Shown here piece by piece: positions 1 to 7,473 of a DNA stretch of 7,847 nucleotides. This DNA comes from Candidatus Hydrogenedentota bacterium (GTDB lineage: Bacteria; Hydrogenedentota; Hydrogenedentia; Hydrogenedentales; CAITNO01): NCBI GenBank assembly GCA_007124105.1, contig SLFT01000347.1:1-7847 (forward strand), given 5' to 3'. The stretch's first letter is position 1, and each line of letters starts with the position of its first letter. A model generated the notes under the pieces. It was given only the letters and a program-made list of their open reading frames with translations. It had not been told where the DNA came from and made no database searches. Both the position numbers and the translations under genes were made by a program.

Positions 1-174
1 AGTTATATGTACGTTCGCGTTTGTCGCGCCGCACCGCGCTGACGGGCACCTTTTCGACCCCGGCCAATGCAGGCGGCGTGGAATGCGGAATGCGTTGTCC
101 TGCATCGCGGACGCGCGCTACTGACGGCGCCCCTCTTTGGTTTGCCCTGCCGAATTTGATATTTGCGTTGGAAA

Positions 175-222
175 TATGTAAACATAGGGTGTCGGTTGTA
201 TACCGACGGTTAGGTAAACATA
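175..222. promoter_or_regulatory. Twin palindromic boxes flanking a hairpin, probable operator region
   Basis: Two copies of a 12-bp box lie 36 bp apart, start to start. The first, TATGTAAACATA at 175-186, is a perfect inverted repeat (arms TATGT/ACATA around AA). The second, TAGGTAAACATA at 211-222, differs at one position. They share the direct repeat GTAAACATA (178-186 and 214-222). Between them is the inverted repeat GTCGGT-TGTAT-ACCGAC (191-207). The block sits about 75 bp upstream of the SCP2 start, where a regulator binding two sites in tandem would be expected. The repeats are seen directly; the operator role is inference, and no known regulator consensus was recognised. Confidence 0.45.
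191..207. repeat. Inverted repeat GTCGGT/ACCGAC between the twin boxes
   Basis: A perfect 6-bp inverted repeat (191-196 with 202-207) has a 5-base TGTAT spacer. A T-G wobble at 190/208 would extend it as RNA. No T-run follows, so it is not an intrinsic terminator. Its position midway between the two TAtGTAAACATA boxes suggests a protein-binding dyad or a small leader hairpin. Confidence 0.4.
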
Positions 223-224
223 AG
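196..224 (+). promoter_or_regulatory. Weak candidate promoter for the SCP2-lipoprotein operon
   Basis: TTGTAT (196-201, 4 of 6 to the -35 consensus) and CATAAG (219-224, 4 of 6 to the -10 consensus) are 17 bp apart. They overlap the hairpin and the second box, so a regulator bound there would block it. An alternative -35-like TTGATA at 156-161 has only a poor -10 (TAAACA) at 179-184. Both are weak matches and housekeeping-sigma usage is assumed. Confidence 0.2.
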
Positions 225-281
225 TGTGCGGCCGGCGGCATGACGCTTCCGGTTGCGAACCCCAAACAATACCACCAGTAC

Positions 282-287
282 GGGAGG
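282..287 (+). promoter_or_regulatory. Ribosome binding site of the SCP2 gene
   Basis: GGGAGG lies 8 nt upstream of the ATG at 296. This decides that start over the longer in-frame GTG start at 224, whose extra 24 residues show no similarity to the family and would run through the second palindromic box. Confidence 0.8.
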
Positions 288-295
288 AATTGAAG

Positions 296-610
296 ATGTC
301 GGAAGTGAAAGCATTTTTTGACGGCGTAAGTTCAGGTGTGGACGCAAGCAAAATCGAAGGCATGAACGCCATTTTCCAGTTTAACATCGGCGATGATGTT
401 TACACGGTTGCGGTTGCGGACGGCGCGGTAAACGTTTCTGAAGGGGCCGCTGAAAAAGCCAGCATCGAGCTGACCATGACGCCGGAAGATTTTATCGCGT
501 TGACCAAGGGTGAACTGAACGGCCAGCAGGCGTTCCTCACCGGCAAACTGAAGATCAAAGGCGATATGACGCTTGCCATGAAATTGCAGAGCGTCTTCAA
601 TATCGGTTGA
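296..610 (+). CDS. SCP2 sterol-binding domain protein (small stand-alone lipid carrier)
   Basis: This is a 104-aa protein made of little more than one SCP2 (sterol carrier protein 2) domain, a fold with a hydrophobic tunnel that binds fatty acids, fatty acyl-CoAs, sterols or other lipids. Visible family hallmarks are an FQFNIGDD strand (about residues 26-33), the segment MTPEDFIALTKGELNGQQAF (about 61-80), and the C-terminal signature GKLKIKGDMTLAMKLQSVF (about 83-101). There is no signal peptide or membrane segment, so it should be cytosolic. Length and domain limits match stand-alone bacterial members. The start is fixed by GGGAGG 8 nt upstream. Its TGA shares one base with the ATG of the following lipoprotein gene (TGATG at 608-612), so the two form an operon with coupled translation. 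The family is clear; the ligand and physiological role cannot be read from sequence. Confidence 0.9.
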   Translation: MSEVKAFFDGVSSGVDASKIEGMNAIFQFNIGDDVYTVAVADGAVNVSEGAAEKASIELTMTPEDFIALTKGELNGQQAFLTGKLKIKGDMTLAMKLQSVFNIG

Positions 611-1413
611 TGACACGAAATTTCGGGGAAGCCGTCTCGTCGTCGGGGCGGCTCCCCTTCTTTCCATCCCGCGGCCTGGCGGCGCTGCTGTTTGGCCTGT
701 TCTTGAGCGCGTGTTCACAGTCTGGGGAAAGCCCGGATGTCCGCGCCTTGGAAGTCGTGACCGACGATGGGTTTATCATCACGGCGACGCTGTTTGATCC
801 CGGCGTGGACGCCCCGCCCGGTATACTCCTTGTACATCGGTACGGGGGCGGTCGTGGGTTATGGGAGCAAAGCGCGCGGGCGTTTCAACAGCGCGGCATG
901 ATGGCGCTCGCCCTGGACCTGCGAGGGCACGGGGACAGCCGCGCCCGGCACGAGGAAATGACGCATTATCGTCAACTGCCGGAAGACGCCTGGCTGGACG
1001 CGTTGGCGGATGTGCGGGTTGCGAAGGAGCTGTTGCTCGAACAGGGCGCGCATCCCGACCACCTGGCGATAGCCGGTGAAGCAATGGGCGCGGGGCTTGC
1101 ATTGCATTACGCCCTTGAAGACCCGGATATCCAGGCGGTGATTATGATATCGCCCGGTCTCGAGATGCGGGGGGTTCCCACTGAATCGGCAATCAGAGAA
1201 TTGACTGATTGTCCTACTCTGATCATGGCGTGCGAAGGGGACGCGTATGCCGCCATGTCCGCAACGGCGCTGAACGCCGCCGCGCCAGTCTATTCGGAAT
1301 TACGTACCTGGTCCGGCGGGGCACACGGCGTTGATCTGTTCGGCGCGCATCCGGACGCGCTACAATTCCTGCTGCAATGGCTGCAACCCATTATCGGGCC
1401 GCGTACATCCTGA
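610..1413 (+). CDS. Alpha/beta-hydrolase-fold lipoprotein lacking the nucleophile serine
   Basis: A 267-aa protein. Residues 21-34 are hydrophobic and end in a lipobox L32-S33-A34-C35, so it should be cleaved by signal peptidase II and lipidated on Cys35. Ser36 (not Asp) at +2 favours the outer membrane. The mature part is a single alpha/beta-hydrolase domain: oxyanion-loop strand ILLVHRYGGG (72-81), LALDLRGHGDSR (100-111), nucleophile elbow IAGEAMGAG (154-162), acid strand LIMACEGDA with Asp211, and GGAHG with His239. The elbow should read G-x-S-x-G but is G-E-A-M-G; codon 158 is GCA (1081-1083), one base from serine TCA. The usual catalytic triad is therefore incomplete while Asp and His remain. 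It may be a non-catalytic ligand binder, a recently inactivated esterase, or the product of a sequence error. There is no Shine-Dalgarno before its ATG; it overlaps the SCP2 stop by one base, so translation is probably coupled. Fold and lipoprotein calls are solid; no substrate can be assigned. Confidence 0.85.
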   Translation: MTRNFGEAVSSSGRLPFFPSRGLAALLFGLFLSACSQSGESPDVRALEVVTDDGFIITATLFDPGVDAPPGILLVHRYGGGRGLWEQSARAFQQRGMMALALDLRGHGDSRARHEEMTHYRQLPEDAWLDALADVRVAKELLLEQGAHPDHLAIAGEAMGAGLALHYALEDPDIQAVIMISPGLEMRGVPTESAIRELTDCPTLIMACEGDAYAAMSATALNAAAPVYSELRTWSGGAHGVDLFGAHPDALQFLLQWLQPIIGPRTS

Positions 1414-1471
1414 GACTGCCGCGCTAAACCTTTCACCTGATACGTCCCGATGGCTTGAAGCGCGCAAGTTC

Positions 1472-1503
1472 TTGATGAAAATTTCCTGCCCATGATGTAC
1501 AAT
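1472..1503 (+). promoter_or_regulatory. Candidate promoter of the A2M gene
   Basis: TACAAT at 1498-1503 is a good -10 match (5 of 6), and TTGATG at 1472-1477 matches the -35 at 4 of 6. The spacer is 20 bp, longer than the usual 17, which lowers confidence. Transcription would begin near 1510 and give a leader of about 130 nt. A separate promoter fits the 226-bp gap after the lipoprotein gene. Confidence 0.3.
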
Positions 1504-1512
1504 GATGGAATA

Positions 1513-1538
1513 GAGGTAACTGTTTACCAAGGGACCTC
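1513..1538 (+). promoter_or_regulatory. Two mutually exclusive hairpins in the A2M leader
   Basis: GGTAA (1515-1519) can pair with TTACC (1524-1528) around a CTGT loop. Alternatively GAGGT (1513-1517) can pair with ACCTC (1534-1538). Both use 1515-1517, so they cannot form together. No riboswitch class was recognised and no T-run follows. Regulatory meaning is inference; short GC pairings of this kind can arise by chance. Confidence 0.25.
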
Positions 1539-1560
1539 GAGAGTACACTGTTGTGGGTAG

Positions 1561-1586
1561 AGCAAAGTGGAATCCACCGTTTTGCT
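1561..1586 (+). promoter_or_regulatory. Imperfect stem-loop in the A2M 5' leader
   Basis: AGCAAA-GTGG (1561-1570) pairs with CCAC (1574-1577) and TTTGCT (1581-1586). The loop is AAT and there is a 3-nt CGT bulge on the 3' side, giving ten base pairs in total. It ends 38 nt before the ribosome binding site and leaves that site exposed. It could stabilise the mRNA or bind a regulator. The pairing is seen directly; a function is not shown. Confidence 0.35.
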
Positions 1587-1624
1587 GGAAAGTGACGAAC
1601 AGAGGTTGTTTCGCGCATGGAAAT

Positions 1625-1633
1625 AGAAGGAGG
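1625..1633 (+). promoter_or_regulatory. Ribosome binding site of the A2M gene
   Basis: AGAAGGAGG is a near-perfect Shine-Dalgarno sequence. It is 6 nt from the ATG at 1640 and only 3 nt from the ATG at 1637, so 1640 is preferred. It rules out the upstream in-frame GTG at 1553, which would add a basic 29-residue stretch running through the leader stem-loop. Confidence 0.85.
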
Positions 1634-1639
1634 CGCATG

Positions 1640-4600
1640 ATGAACAGGATTTCTTTAATGGTGGCGTTGATTGTTGTTGCTGCTGTGGTCATGTTGCCGC
1701 TGTTGCGTCAGGAACGGCCAGACGCTATTGCGGAACCGGTGGTTGTGGCGGCCGCACTGGCAACGGATACACTCGTGGAGGCGTCGGATACCGATAGGAA
1801 CTCGGCATCTGTGGGGACGGCTCTCGAGATTGTAGCGGTTTATCCGCCGGGCGATGGGGTTCCCGAAGACGAAATCGTCTTTTATTTCAACGAGAGACTG
1901 GCGCCTTTCTCTGCGCCGGCAGATACGGACGAACCCGCCCTTGCCGTCACTCCTCACGCGCCAGGTCAGGTAACGATTGAGAACGCCTGGCTCCGTTTTT
2001 CCGCGCCGGTACTGGAGGGGCTGTTCGAGGATCCACAGACAACCCATATCGAGGTCGTGTTGCATGAGAATCTGCGTTCCATAAGCAACCAGGCGTTGCC
2101 CGCTGACATGCGCCGCCATATTTTTGTTGCGCCGCCGCCGGAGATCGCTTCCATGCGGCTGGAAGAGATTACGGCGGAAAAAGTTACCGCGCGCTTGGCG
2201 TTCAGCAGGGTTGCGGATTTAAGCGTACTGCCCGAATTGCTGACTATGACCACGGCAGAGGGCGCGTCCGTACCTGTTTCCGTGACGCCGGGCGACGACC
2301 ATGCGTCAGCTCTGTTGTCTTTTCCGTTGACTGTTGAGCCGCCGGTAACCGTCAGGGTAGACAAAGGATTGCGTTGGGGCGACGGTCTTCACTCTATCGC
2401 GCAGACAATGGTCGCGCATTTCCCTGAGCGCACGGGAACGCTGTTGCAGGGCGCGGCCTTGAACACAGATGAGACGCCCCATCTGTTGCTGCAATTTACG
2501 GAAAACATCCCTGTTCGTTGGATTCCACTTCTGGCGACGGTGAAAACAGGCGACCCCGGTGAACTCATCCCCTTCACGCTTGCACCGGAGCAACAAGAGG
2601 TAGAGGCGGCGCAACAGGTGCGCCTGATGCTTCCCGAAACGCCGGAAGTGGCCGCGCTGGACGTTGTGCTCGTTGAATTGTCGCCCTGGCTGCGCACCCA
2701 CAGAAGCGGAATGCATCCTCGCCAGCGGATTGTAACAGAGGCCGTATCCCATACAATGCAACAGAATAGACGGTTGGCAGTCGCATTGCAGTACCATTAT
2801 TGGGAAGCGGATATACATGACGGTCTTATATTGCGGCTTAATTTTTACCGTGGCGTGACCGCCGAACAGTTGGCGGAACATATTGAGATAGTGCCCGCCG
2901 TGGACTGGGCATTTGACGACAGCGACAGTCGGCAGCGCAGCCTGCGATTAAAGGGGGCGTTTCAATCGGAGACGGAATACACCTTGCGCATACTGGCGGG
3001 CGTGAAAGACGAGGACGGCAACATACTTGAGCAACAGGACCGTACCTATGCGCTACAGGAGACGCCGTTGCGCGAAGGCGCGGCATTCGACGCAACCCAC
3101 CTCTATTATTTTCCGCGGCGCGATATGGCCCGGCCTGTTCTTCATGCGCGAAATATAAAGGAGGCGCGGGTACAGCTGGGACAAGTGTTCCCGTCCAACC
3201 TGCCCATCTTCGTTCGCGACCTTACCAGTAGAGGCATGAACCGCACGTTGCTTGCCGAATATGCGCGCGAGACAGCCGAGACAACGGTTATATTTCCCGA
3301 CGTGCCGGACACGCTGCTGAGCGCGTCGGTGGATTTAGACGCCCTCCTTCCATCTGATGGGCGCGGTGTCTTTGTGATGAGCGTTACGCCCATGTATGAC
3401 TACAGAAACGACAGCCGTTTACTGATCTACACCGATTTGGGCGCGTTGACCCATTGGTCGGATGACGGCCTGGCTATTTTTGTGCATAATCTTTTCACCC
3501 TTGCGCCAACGCCGACCGCGCGGATACGCCTGTACTCGGAAAAATACCAGGAGATGGGCGTGACGCACACAGACGCTGAGGGCATTGCACGGTTCATGAG
3601 TTTTGATCCTGCCCTGGGCGCGCCCGCCCTGGCCGTTATTGAGACAAAGGACGACTATACGTTTGTGGACTTGCGCAGTCCCCAGGATTCCAAAACGCCC
3701 TTTACAGCGTCCATGCCCGCTTATGACCGGGACGGGTACGACGCTTTTGTCTATCTTGATCGTGAACTGTATCGCCCTGGTGAAACGATTCATATACGCT
3801 GGATCGCGCGCACGCGCTACGTGGATGCGGTTGCGGACGCGCCTTTCCAGCTGCGCATTGCCAATCCACAGGGACGCTGGATATACGAAGCGCCTGTGAC
3901 GCCGTCCGAATTCGGCACGGGCAGTTTTAGTTTCCGGACGGAGCAGGCCCATCCCACAGGCCGGTACCGGGTGGAATTGCGCGTTCCCGAAGCCAGAACG
4001 CCGCTGGGCGGCGCCACATTCAATCTCGAGGAATTCGTGCCCAACCGGATGCGGGCCGAGACGCAGTTTGATCGTGAACTATTGTTCCCCGGAGATACCG
4101 CAAGCATTGCGGTAACAGCGGAGAATCTCTTTGGCGGCGCGGCAGCGGGACGCAAAACGGAAGCGCGCATTTACCTGCGCCCCACAACGTATGAGAGCGA
4201 TGCATGGCCGGGCTATTATTTCGGCAACGAGGACAGCATCGGCGAGCATCTTACGCCATTGGGCGAAGCGGTTACCGATGAAAACGGAGCCGCCGCATTT
4301 TCGTATACCTTTGAGCCGCCGCCCGAGGCGACCATGCCGCTAGAGGCGATTGTGGGCGTGCGGGTGTTCGAAGTGGGGGGCCGCGCCGTGTCCGACACGG
4401 ATTCGGCCAGGGTCTTCCCCCACGATATACTGCTCGGCATTGCCGCAGCGCCTCGTCACGAAGCGGAACAACTTGATGTGCATCTGGCGGCTATAACCAG
4501 TGACGACGCGGCCGCGGACCTGGAGGCGGTGCAGCTGACGCTGGAACGGGAAGAATGGAATTACCATGTCCGCGGTTTCCAGCACAGGCGTGAAACCCGC

Positions 4601-7453
4601 TGGGAGAAAGCGTTCCATCACGTCAAGACCTATGATGTTCTTTTGTCCGACGGCAAGGGGACCCTTGAATTGCCTTACCCCCGGCACGGTAAATATCGGC
4701 TGCGTGTACATTCACCCGATACGCCCATGTACAGTATGTTGCTGTTCGATCGGTGGTGGGGCCGGCTTGACATCACGTCCAGCGACCGCCCGGAACTTAT
4801 CCGCCTCAGTGTGGACAAGGAATTGTATCAGGCAGGGGACGCCATGCACCTGCGCATTGAATCGCCTTACGACGGAAAGGCCTTTGTGGTGGTGCAGGGC
4901 GAGGAGATACTGGAGCAGCTGGTCGTGCCTGTGGAGGGCGGTGAAGGCCGGGCGTCCTTTATCGTGCCGCGCGCGTGGTTTCCCAATGCGTGGATACAGG
5001 CGACGGTGGTGCGCGACACATCGCAGCAGGAGGCGTCGCAATACCCTTACAGCAGTTTCTCGATGGTGAATGTGCCCTTGGACATGCCCGAACGCCGTAT
5101 CGAGGTATCGCTTCTGGAGGCGCCCGAGGAAATACGTCCGGACGAACCGTTTACAGTTCGACTGGAAACCCGTGATATTGAAGGAGCGCCGGTGCGCGCA
5201 GAAGTAACCCTGGCGGCGGTGGACGAAGGCATTCATGGCATCCTCGGTTACGATAATCCCGATCCGTATAACTGGTTCCAGCGTTCGCGTAAGTTTGATG
5301 TGCGGCGCGCCCATTACTATGAAAACGTGTTGTTTGACAGTGAACCCCCGCCCATCGGCGGCGATATGATGCGCCGACTTGGTATTGCCTCGCAGGTGGG
5401 CGAAAACTGGATACGTCCGGTGGCATTGTGGAGCGGCGTGGTGCAGACAGACGCGTCGGGACAAGCCGCGATTACCTTGGATGTCCCGGAATTCATCGGG
5501 CGGCTGCGCCTTGTCGCCGTGGCGGTTACCGAGCGCGCTACGGGCGCGACGGCTGAAGGCGTGTATGTGCGCCGCCCCTATATCCTGCGTACCGGTATGC
5601 CCCGCTTCGCGTTGCCTGGCGACCGTTTCCAGTGCGCCGCTGTGATCACGAATATGACCGACGCGCCGGTGACGGCGCGGTTGCGCTGGAACGCTTCAGG
5701 GACGTTGTCCGGCGGCGGTGAAAAGAAGATGGAACTGGCGGCCAACGGCGAGACATCCTGGCGCATACCTGTAACCGCAGGCAGCGCGCCGGGCCAGGGC
5801 GCCATTACCTGGGAGGCCATTATCACAGACGCCGACGGTGTAACGCTCGAGACATTGCGAGAGGAAGCGCCCATCCCCGTGGGACCGCCCGCCGCCTACC
5901 AGACCGAGACAGAACTGATGGTGTTGAATCCAGGCGAAACGCGGCTTATAGAGAACACCCATTTCATGGACGAACCATCGCTGCATACCGCTATTCAGGT
6001 ATCAGGGATGCCGGTGTGGCGTTTGTATCCCGGGTTGCGCTATCTGCTTCGATTCCCGTATGGCTGTGTGGAACAGGTAACGTCGCAGGCGTTGCCGCTT
6101 TATTTGCTTCGTAATTACACGCAGCTGTATCAGGACCTGTTGCCGTCAGAGGAGACTGTTGACGCGGCTGTAGTGGATACCTATCTCCAGCACGCCATAG
6201 AACAATTGTTATTGATGCAGACCCGGGACGGCGGGTTGGCTACATGGCCCGGCGGTGTCGCATCCTATCCTTACGGGTCCGTTTACGCCCTGCATTTTCT
6301 GACATTGGCGCGGCGCGACTATGCCTACGAAGTTTATGACGCCGCATTCGAAGCGTTGCAGGAGTACGCGCTGGAAGTGATGCGCAATGAACGGCGCTAT
6401 TCAAATTCGCCGTCGGATTATTATCTGCGCGCTTATGCTTGCTATGTGCTTGCGCTGGACGGCAACCTTGAGGCCATCGAGTATGTCTCGCGCTTTGAAC
6501 ACGTGCCCATGCCGCTGTCGGCCAGGTATCTGCTCGCCGCGATCAAGGCGACGCACACCCAGGAAGTCGTGGATATTGACAGGTGGGTTAAAGCCAGGCC
6601 CGGCACGGAGATGGACGCACGGGAACTCGCAGGTACGCTGCATTCGCGCTACCGCGCTGACGCAGTTACACTGATGGCCCTGGCGCGGATGAATGCGCAA
6701 CCGGAAAAAATGCATTCACTGGCGGAAAGGCTTTTCGCATATTTTGACGGCGCTTACGCATTTACAACACAGGAAACAGCCTTTGTCGTGACCGCGCTAG
6801 GCATGTATCTCGAACAATTCCATCACGACGATCCTGAACTGATTGCCATGCGCATTGTTGCTCCGGACGACACCCACACGCGCGCCGGGACGGACGTTTT
6901 CAGGCAAGTGCTGCGTGGCGAATCGCCACGTTATGAAATAAGCAATACCGGCGCTTTGCCCCTTTACGTCGCCCTGGAAATGAGTGGGCTGCCGTTGCAG
7001 CCGCGCATGGCGCCCGTCGAGGAGGAGTTAAGCGTAAAACGCGAATACTTTCATCAAACAGGGGAACCGGTGACAGACAACGCTTTTGTTCATGGTGGAC
7101 AATATATTGTCGCGTTGACCATTGCGCCGGAACGGAAAGTGGAAAACCTGTTGATTGTGGATATGCTGCCTGCCGGATTCGAGATTGCGAATCCCAGGCT
7201 GGAACCCGAGATTCAGCCGGATGTGGAAGAAGCGGAACAGGACGACACCATTGTTACCCCGGCGCATCTGGAAGTGCGCGACGACCGCATCGCGCTGGCG
7301 TTGGACAAACTCGAAAACCGTGCTTACACGTTCCGCTATCTGGTACGCGCTGTCACCCCGGGAACGTTCCAGCATCCAGCGCTCCATGCCGAGTGCATGT
7401 ACCAGCCGGCCATCCGCGCTGCCACTGTGCCCGCGGAAATCACAGTGGAATAG
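1640..7453 (+). CDS. Bacterial alpha-2-macroglobulin with thioester (YfhM-like), membrane-anchored
   Basis: A 1937-aa member of the bacterial A2M family: periplasmic protease traps in which cleavage of an exposed bait loop triggers a conformational change and an internal Cys-Gln thioester covalently captures the protease. The N-terminus is a short basic start plus a hydrophobic segment (about 4-22) without a lipobox cysteine, so it is an uncleaved anchor or possibly cut after AIA (29-31). Residues about 60-475 look like several Ig/MG-type domains, the first (62-90) and last (380-475) resembling Big_5-type folds. More MG domains follow, including a clear MG2 with LDRELYRPGETIHIRW (706-721). 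The bait-region domain spans about 1053-1215, with a likely bait loop near 1125-1145 (RDTSQQEASQYPYSS) and AAVDEGI at 1192-1198. The A2M domain is about 1257-1330. The thioester motif is PYGCVEQ (Cys1476, Gln1479), followed by the helical thioester domain with GGLATWPGG (1531-1539) and TTQETAFVVTALG (1709-1721). The C-terminal bMG10-type domain is about 1798-1937, with DMLPAGFEIAN and YLVRAVTPGTF. It is longer than E. coli YfhM (about 1650 aa), mainly at the N-terminal side. The usual neighbour pbpC is not seen immediately downstream. Confidence 0.93.
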   Translation: MNRISLMVALIVVAAVVMLPLLRQERPDAIAEPVVVAAALATDTLVEASDTDRNSASVGTALEIVAVYPPGDGVPEDEIVFYFNERLAPFSAPADTDEPALAVTPHAPGQVTIENAWLRFSAPVLEGLFEDPQTTHIEVVLHENLRSISNQALPADMRRHIFVAPPPEIASMRLEEITAEKVTARLAFSRVADLSVLPELLTMTTAEGASVPVSVTPGDDHASALLSFPLTVEPPVTVRVDKGLRWGDGLHSIAQTMVAHFPERTGTLLQGAALNTDETPHLLLQFTENIPVRWIPLLATVKTGDPGELIPFTLAPEQQEVEAAQQVRLMLPETPEVAALDVVLVELSPWLRTHRSGMHPRQRIVTEAVSHTMQQNRRLAVALQYHYWEADIHDGLILRLNFYRGVTAEQLAEHIEIVPAVDWAFDDSDSRQRSLRLKGAFQSETEYTLRILAGVKDEDGNILEQQDRTYALQETPLREGAAFDATHLYYFPRRDMARPVLHARNIKEARVQLGQVFPSNLPIFVRDLTSRGMNRTLLAEYARETAETTVIFPDVPDTLLSASVDLDALLPSDGRGVFVMSVTPMYDYRNDSRLLIYTDLGALTHWSDDGLAIFVHNLFTLAPTPTARIRLYSEKYQEMGVTHTDAEGIARFMSFDPALGAPALAVIETKDDYTFVDLRSPQDSKTPFTASMPAYDRDGYDAFVYLDRELYRPGETIHIRWIARTRYVDAVADAPFQLRIANPQGRWIYEAPVTPSEFGTGSFSFRTEQAHPTGRYRVELRVPEARTPLGGATFNLEEFVPNRMRAETQFDRELLFPGDTASIAVTAENLFGGAAAGRKTEARIYLRPTTYESDAWPGYYFGNEDSIGEHLTPLGEAVTDENGAAAFSYTFEPPPEATMPLEAIVGVRVFEVGGRAVSDTDSARVFPHDILLGIAAAPRHEAEQLDVHLAAITSDDAAADLEAVQLTLEREEWNYHVRGFQHRRETRWEKAFHHVKTYDVLLSDGKGTLELPYPRHGKYRLRVHSPDTPMYSMLLFDRWWGRLDITSSDRPELIRLSVDKELYQAGDAMHLRIESPYDGKAFVVVQGEEILEQLVVPVEGGEGRASFIVPRAWFPNAWIQATVVRDTSQQEASQYPYSSFSMVNVPLDMPERRIEVSLLEAPEEIRPDEPFTVRLETRDIEGAPVRAEVTLAAVDEGIHGILGYDNPDPYNWFQRSRKFDVRRAHYYENVLFDSEPPPIGGDMMRRLGIASQVGENWIRPVALWSGVVQTDASGQAAITLDVPEFIGRLRLVAVAVTERATGATAEGVYVRRPYILRTGMPRFALPGDRFQCAAVITNMTDAPVTARLRWNASGTLSGGGEKKMELAANGETSWRIPVTAGSAPGQGAITWEAIITDADGVTLETLREEAPIPVGPPAAYQTETELMVLNPGETRLIENTHFMDEPSLHTAIQVSGMPVWRLYPGLRYLLRFPYGCVEQVTSQALPLYLLRNYTQLYQDLLPSEETVDAAVVDTYLQHAIEQLLLMQTRDGGLATWPGGVASYPYGSVYALHFLTLARRDYAYEVYDAAFEALQEYALEVMRNERRYSNSPSDYYLRAYACYVLALDGNLEAIEYVSRFEHVPMPLSARYLLAAIKATHTQEVVDIDRWVKARPGTEMDARELAGTLHSRYRADAVTLMALARMNAQPEKMHSLAERLFAYFDGAYAFTTQETAFVVTALGMYLEQFHHDDPELIAMRIVAPDDTHTRAGTDVFRQVLRGESPRYEISNTGALPLYVALEMSGLPLQPRMAPVEEELSVKREYFHQTGEPVTDNAFVHGGQYIVALTIAPERKVENLLIVDMLPAGFEIANPRLEPEIQPDVEEAEQDDTIVTPAHLEVRDDRIALALDKLENRAYTFRYLVRAVTPGTFQHPALHAECMYQPAIRAATVPAEITVE
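6056..6076 (+). other. Thioester motif PYGCVEQ of the A2M protein
   Basis: Codons for Pro1473-Tyr-Gly-Cys1476-Val-Glu-Gln1479. The Cys and Gln side chains form the beta-cysteinyl-gamma-glutamyl thioester in A2M and complement proteins. The CxEQ spacing is intact, so this is a thioester-competent A2M, unlike the YfaS-type paralogues that lack the cysteine. Confidence 0.9.
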
Positions 7454-7473
7454 GCGGTACTGGAGAAGCCGCC
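7453..7473 (+). terminator. Weak hairpin at the A2M stop codon
   Basis: GGCGG (7453-7457) can pair with CCGCC (7469-7473), extended by a U-G wobble, around a loop of about 10 nt. It starts at the last base of the TAG stop. No T-run follows, so it is at best a factor-dependent pause or 3'-end stabiliser. Confidence 0.2.

Noticed and set aside
21..293. Open + frame of 90 codons (open to the window's left edge) before the SCP2 gene
   Set aside because: The translation shows no family features or coherent hydrophobic or charge pattern, it has no ribosome binding site, and it runs through the palindromic boxes. The frame at 2-124, open from the left edge, is equally unrecognisable, so I treat 1-295 as non-coding.
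224..295. Upstream GTG start extending the SCP2 protein by 24 residues
   Set aside because: The good Shine-Dalgarno at 282-287 serves the ATG at 296, and the extension adds nothing family-like.
1553..1639. Upstream GTG start extending the A2M protein by 29 residues
   Set aside because: It would put basic residues and two cysteines before an otherwise normal signal-anchor and would translate the leader stem-loop. AGAAGGAGG at 1625-1633 fits the ATG at 1640.
4712..5464. Long open frame (250 codons) on the minus strand inside the A2M gene
   Set aside because: It is antisense to the conserved bait-region and A2M domains, its translation is rich in His/Arg with no recognisable motif, and such shadows are expected opposite a GC-rich gene.
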